From assembly GCA_041918615.1 (NCBI GenBank), contig JAYRVH010000022.1:1-64000 (forward strand): a stretch of 64,000 nt of DNA. Reading direction: 5' to 3'. A program made the position numbers and the translations under genes. Position 1 is the stretch's first letter. Each line of letters opens with the position of its first letter. The notes under the pieces are model-generated. The model had not been told where the DNA came from, did not search any database, and saw only the letters and a list, made by a program, of their open reading frames with translations. This DNA comes from JAEUJM01 sp041918615. Lineage in GTDB: Bacteria > Actinomycetota > Acidimicrobiia > Acidimicrobiales > DATDAH01. This document shows positions 60,847 to 64,000 of the stretch, one piece after another.

Positions 60847-62253
60847 ATGACGACACCACACGCAGACCCGGGGTCCTTTCGGGACCCGATGAGCCGCGTC
60901 TTCGTCACCGACGACGCCGTCATCCGCTCGCTGTCGGGGGAGGCGCTCCTCGACTACGAGGCGGCCGCCGCCTCTACGTTCTTCGGAGCGGCGCTCGCCG
61001 ACGGTCGTCTCATCGGCACGGAGCGGGTGGAGGCCGACGAGGTCGAGGCCCTCGTCGGCGGCGAGGGAAGTTGGGAGGCCGCCCTCCGGCACGAGCGCAT
61101 CCCCTTCCTGTCCTACCCCTACGAGTGGACCTTCGAGATGCTCCGCGATGCGGCCCTGCTCCAGCTCCAACTCACCCGCCAGGGACTCGACGAGGACGTC
61201 ATCACCAAGGACGCCACGTCCTACAACGTGCAGTTCGTGGGAGCCAGGCCCACCTTCATCGACATCGGCTCGTTCGAGCGCCTCCGGGCCGGTGAGCCGT
61301 GGTACGGCTACCGCCAGTTCTGCGAGCTCTTCCTCTACCCGCTGATGTTCCAGGCCTACAAGGACCTGCCCTTCCAGCCGTGGCTCCGCGGCGCGATCGA
61401 CGGCATCACCCCCAGCCAGGCGCGCGAGGTGATGTCGTTCCGTGACCGCTTCCGAAGGGGCGTGTTCACCAACGTCTACCTGCAGGCGGCCTTCGAGAAC
61501 CGCTATTCCGACACCGACTCGGACGTGAAGAAGGACCTCGGCAAGGCCGGGTTCAAGAAGGAGCTGATCGCGGCCAACCTCGACAAGCTCACCCGCCTGG
61601 TCACGCACCTCAAGTGGAAGCGATCCGAGTCCACCTGGTCGGGATACAGCGAGCGGGGGCACTACACCGATGCCGACCTCGAGGCGAAGTCCCACTTTGT
61701 CGAAAAGGTCGTGAACCTGCGCGCCCGGCCCCTCGTCTGGGACCTCGGCGCCAACGACGGCCACTTCTCCCGGCTCGCCTCGAAGACAGCCGACTACGTG
61801 GTCGCCGTCGACGCCGACCCGTTGGTCGTCGACACCCTCTACCGGTCGCTCCGCGACGAGGGCAACACCACGATCCTGCCCCTCACCATGGACCTGTCGA
61901 ACCCCTCGCCCGGGCTCGGCTGGCGGAGCGCGGAGCGCAAGGCCTTCACCGACCGGGCCAAGCCCGACCTCGTGCTGTGCCTCGCGGTGATCCACCACCT
62001 CGCCATCACCAACAACGTGCCCCTTCCCGAGTTCGTGGCGTTCCTTGCCGACGTCGGCTCGGAGGCGGTCGTCGAGTTCCCCACACCGGAGGACCCGATG
62101 GTGCAACGACTCCTCCGCAACAAGCGTGAAGGCACACACGACGATTACACGGCTACCGTCCTCGAACGTGCCCTCGGCGAGCATTTCGACGTCATCGAGC
62201 AGGAGACCCTCCCCTCGGGCAACCGGGTCCTGTACCACGTCCAGCCCCGCTGA
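60847..62253 (+). CDS. SAM-dependent methyltransferase with long N-terminal domain
   Basis: A 468-residue protein. The C-terminal half carries a class I methyltransferase (VWDLGANDGHFS near 298-309, VAVDADPLVVD, LVLCLAVIHHL). The first 280 residues are a helical domain not recognised (FLSYPYEWTFEMLRDAA, FIDIGSFERLR). The ATG is 42 bp after the DPGTGS gene and 5 bp separates it from the sulfatase start, so the three look like one operon. It may act on a glycan or lipid outside known types. Confidence 0.8.
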   Translation: MTTPHADPGSFRDPMSRVFVTDDAVIRSLSGEALLDYEAAAASTFFGAALADGRLIGTERVEADEVEALVGGEGSWEAALRHERIPFLSYPYEWTFEMLRDAALLQLQLTRQGLDEDVITKDATSYNVQFVGARPTFIDIGSFERLRAGEPWYGYRQFCELFLYPLMFQAYKDLPFQPWLRGAIDGITPSQAREVMSFRDRFRRGVFTNVYLQAAFENRYSDTDSDVKKDLGKAGFKKELIAANLDKLTRLVTHLKWKRSESTWSGYSERGHYTDADLEAKSHFVEKVVNLRARPLVWDLGANDGHFSRLASKTADYVVAVDADPLVVDTLYRSLRDEGNTTILPLTMDLSNPSPGLGWRSAERKAFTDRAKPDLVLCLAVIHHLAITNNVPLPEFVAFLADVGSEAVVEFPTPEDPMVQRLLRNKREGTHDDYTATVLERALGEHFDVIEQETLPSGNRVLYHVQPR

Positions 62254-62258
62254 GTCCT

Positions 62259-64000
62259 GTGGGTGAGGAGGGCCCGTCGCAGCCACGGTGGCGGCGGGTC
62301 GCCCGCCGACTCCGGCTGCGCGAGGTCGTCGGTCACAACGCCCTCGTCGTCGCTGCCCTCTGGGGCCTGGCCGTCGCCCAGCCCGTGCTCGACCTCTTCG
62401 GGAAGAACCCCGAGTTCTTCGTCGCGAACGAGTTCAGCCGGTACGAGGTGGCCCTCTTCGGCGTGACCGTCGCACTGGCAGTGCCGGTCGCGCTGGTGGG
62501 CATCGAGATCCTCGCCTACGCCGTCAACCGCCGGTTCGGCACCGCGCTCCACATGGTGCTGGTGGCACTCCTCGGTGCCTTCCTGGGCCTGTCGCTGTTC
62601 CGTCAGCTCGACCTCGCGTCAGGTGTGGCCGGGGTCGGTGTTGCACTGCTCAGCGGGGCACTCGTGCTCTACGGCGAGCGTCGCGTCGCCTGGGCCCGCC
62701 TCGGCCTGCACTACCTCGCCGCCGCACCGCTGGTCTTCCTCGTCGCCTTCCTGGCCTTCTCGTCGAGCTCGAAGCTCCTCACCCAGGACGAGGCGACGGC
62801 GGCCACCGGCGTGACCATCGGGAACCCTGCCCCCATCGTGATCCTGCAGATGGACGAGTTCCCCATCTCGTCGATCATGCTTCCTGACGGCACGATCAAC
62901 GCGGAGCGGTTCCCCAACTTCGCCCGCCTGGCCGACGAGACGACGTGGTTCCGCAACGCCAGTTCGATCTCGCCGAAGACCACCGACAGCGTGCCCGCGA
63001 TGCTCACGGGCCTGGCCCCGAGAACCGGCCTGCTGCCGACCTCGGCCGACCATCCGCGGAGCCTGTTCACCATGCTCGGCTACCAGTACGAGCAGCACGT
63101 CACCGAGCCGGTCACCAGTATCTGCCCGAGCGAGATCTGCGTCGGGCGAGCGCCCCGCGAGAAATTCAACTACCGGCGCGTGCGGACGTCGTTCCTCGAC
63201 GCCGCCGTCGTCTACGGGCAGTCGACGCTCCCGTCCACCCTGCGTGAGCATCTCCCCGCCGTGGACCGCTCGTGGGGCGGGTTCATCACCGACGCCAACG
63301 TCGAGCCCGCGGGTTCCAGTGCCACCCTCGATCCCGCCAGCGGTTCAGCCGCCACTGACAGCGGTAGCGGGAGTGGGCAGAGCGGCGCGGCGCCGAGCAC
63401 CGATCCGTCCTTCAAGTGGCGGGCGCTGGGCCCGGGGGGGTGGTCGCCCCGTTACCAGGCCAGCCTCATGTCCGACATGATCGACAGCATCGGTCCCTCC
63501 GACCGGCCCGGCCTCTTCTTCGCCCACGCCACCTTTCCCCACATCCCGTGGCTGCTCAGCCCCGAGGGGTACCAGTACGTCGTCTCCGACTCCCGCTTCG
63601 TTCCCGGCCTGCTCGGGAAGGGTACCTGGGCACGTGACGAGTACCTCGTGCGCCAGGGCTACGCCCGTCACCTCCTGCAGATCGGGTACATGGACCGTCT
63701 CGTCGGCGACATGATCGACCAGCTCGAGCAACAGGGCATGTGGGACGACGCCATGGTCGTGGTGCTGTCCGACCACGGCGTCGCGTTCACCCAGGGCGCG
63801 TCCTTCCGCGCCTCGCGCGCCGAGACGGTCCACGAGATCTACAACATCCCGATGTTCGTCAAGTACCCCGGTCAGGAACGCGGCGAGGTGAACGACGACA
63901 ACGCCCTCAACCTGGACGTGTTGCCCACGATCGTCGATGCCCTCGACATCGACAGCGGCTGGCAGTTCGACGGCCAGTCCCTCTTGAGCGGGCCCCACCG
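62259..64000 (+). CDS. Sulfatase-family membrane protein (LtaS/MdoB-like), truncated by window end
   Basis: The first 580 residues of a longer protein. About four helices lie at 25-165 (ALVVAALWGLAV, VTVALAVPVALVG, ALLGAFLGLSLF, LAAAPLVFLVAF). The extracellular part follows with the alkaline-phosphatase-superfamily metal site: ILQMDEFP, the nucleophile region SPKTTDSVPA near 248, and VVVLSDHGV. Such proteins transfer phosphoglycerol or hydrolyse sulfate or phosphate esters on surface polymers. The GTG follows the methyltransferase stop by 5 bp. The stop lies beyond 64000. Confidence 0.82.
   Translation, partial: MGEEGPSQPRWRRVARRLRLREVVGHNALVVAALWGLAVAQPVLDLFGKNPEFFVANEFSRYEVALFGVTVALAVPVALVGIEILAYAVNRRFGTALHMVLVALLGAFLGLSLFRQLDLASGVAGVGVALLSGALVLYGERRVAWARLGLHYLAAAPLVFLVAFLAFSSSSKLLTQDEATAATGVTIGNPAPIVILQMDEFPISSIMLPDGTINAERFPNFARLADETTWFRNASSISPKTTDSVPAMLTGLAPRTGLLPTSADHPRSLFTMLGYQYEQHVTEPVTSICPSEICVGRAPREKFNYRRVRTSFLDAAVVYGQSTLPSTLREHLPAVDRSWGGFITDANVEPAGSSATLDPASGSAATDSGSGSGQSGAAPSTDPSFKWRALGPGGWSPRYQASLMSDMIDSIGPSDRPGLFFAHATFPHIPWLLSPEGYQYVVSDSRFVPGLLGKGTWARDEYLVRQGYARHLLQIGYMDRLVGDMIDQLEQQGMWDDAMVVVLSDHGVAFTQGASFRASRAETVHEIYNIPMFVKYPGQERGEVNDDNALNLDVLPTIVDALDIDSGWQFDGQSLLSGPH

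Noticed and set aside
1..64000. tRNA or rRNA genes
   Set aside because: I saw no cloverleaf or rRNA-like segment in the short gaps; this is by eye only, and a covariance-model scan would be decisive.

Overview
The window is high-GC DNA, densely coding on both strands. The gene set points to an actinomycete outside the best-studied genera, most plausibly class Acidimicrobiia; this is inferred from gene content and was not tested by any search. The actinobacterial hallmarks are a DprE2-type arabinan-precursor reductase, a MoeZ-type rhodanese/ThiF protein, DUF2231 membrane proteins, and many genes whose start codon lies 6-8 nt after a TAnnnT hexamer (leaderless-transcript style).

Layout. 1-1 kb: a 20-bp repeat found three times (possible end of a mobile element) and a small methyltransferase. 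1-9.6 kb: dprE2, then a lipoate/2-oxoacid dehydrogenase block (lpd, E2 acyltransferase, and one ORF that fuses LipB to LipA), an M24 peptidase, a membrane protein and a PhyH-type oxygenase. 9.6-13 kb: metH. 13-16.3 kb: a tandem PhyH protein facing a WelO5-like Fe(II)/2-oxoglutarate enzyme that carries the HxG metal motif of aliphatic halogenases. 16.3-22 kb: two AI-2E-type transporters, a CPA2 antiporter, cobalamin adenosyltransferase and pepA. 22-29 kb: an envelope-glycan export block (Wzm permease, a tandem-fused Wzt ATPase, a B12-type radical SAM enzyme, a GT2) beside another PhyH enzyme. 29-31.8 kb: a hypothetical protein, the MoeZ-like protein and DUF2231. 31.9-47.6 kb: two more B12-type radical SAM enzymes, a radical SAM protein with an N-terminal SPASM-like cysteine cluster next to an Asp/Asn-hydroxylase-like enzyme, two GT-C-like membrane proteins, an RmlD-like reductase, a flippase, a lipoprotein and a secreted FG-GAP protein. 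47.6-54.2 kb: one minus-strand operon that joins dTDP-rhamnose synthesis (rmlA-C-B-D) to biotin synthesis (bioA-F-D). 54.4-64 kb: an amidase/FG-GAP wall protein, two glycosyltransferases that share an inserted module, two methyltransferases, a small DPGTGS membrane protein and a sulfatase-family protein cut by the window end.

How it fits together. Much of 21-64 kb looks like machinery for building, decorating and exporting a cell-surface glycan: rhamnose supply, glycosyltransferases, an ABC exporter, a flippase and wall-associated proteins. Between these genes sit five Fe(II)/2-oxoglutarate oxygenase-like genes (six such domains) and four radical SAM genes of the tailoring type. That density suggests an unusually modified envelope polymer or lipid, but the substrates cannot be read from sequence. 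The strongest single lead is the HxG enzyme at 15402-16262. Next are the LipB-LipA fusion, the PhyH proteins with altered metal-ligand motifs and the double-Wzt ATPase.
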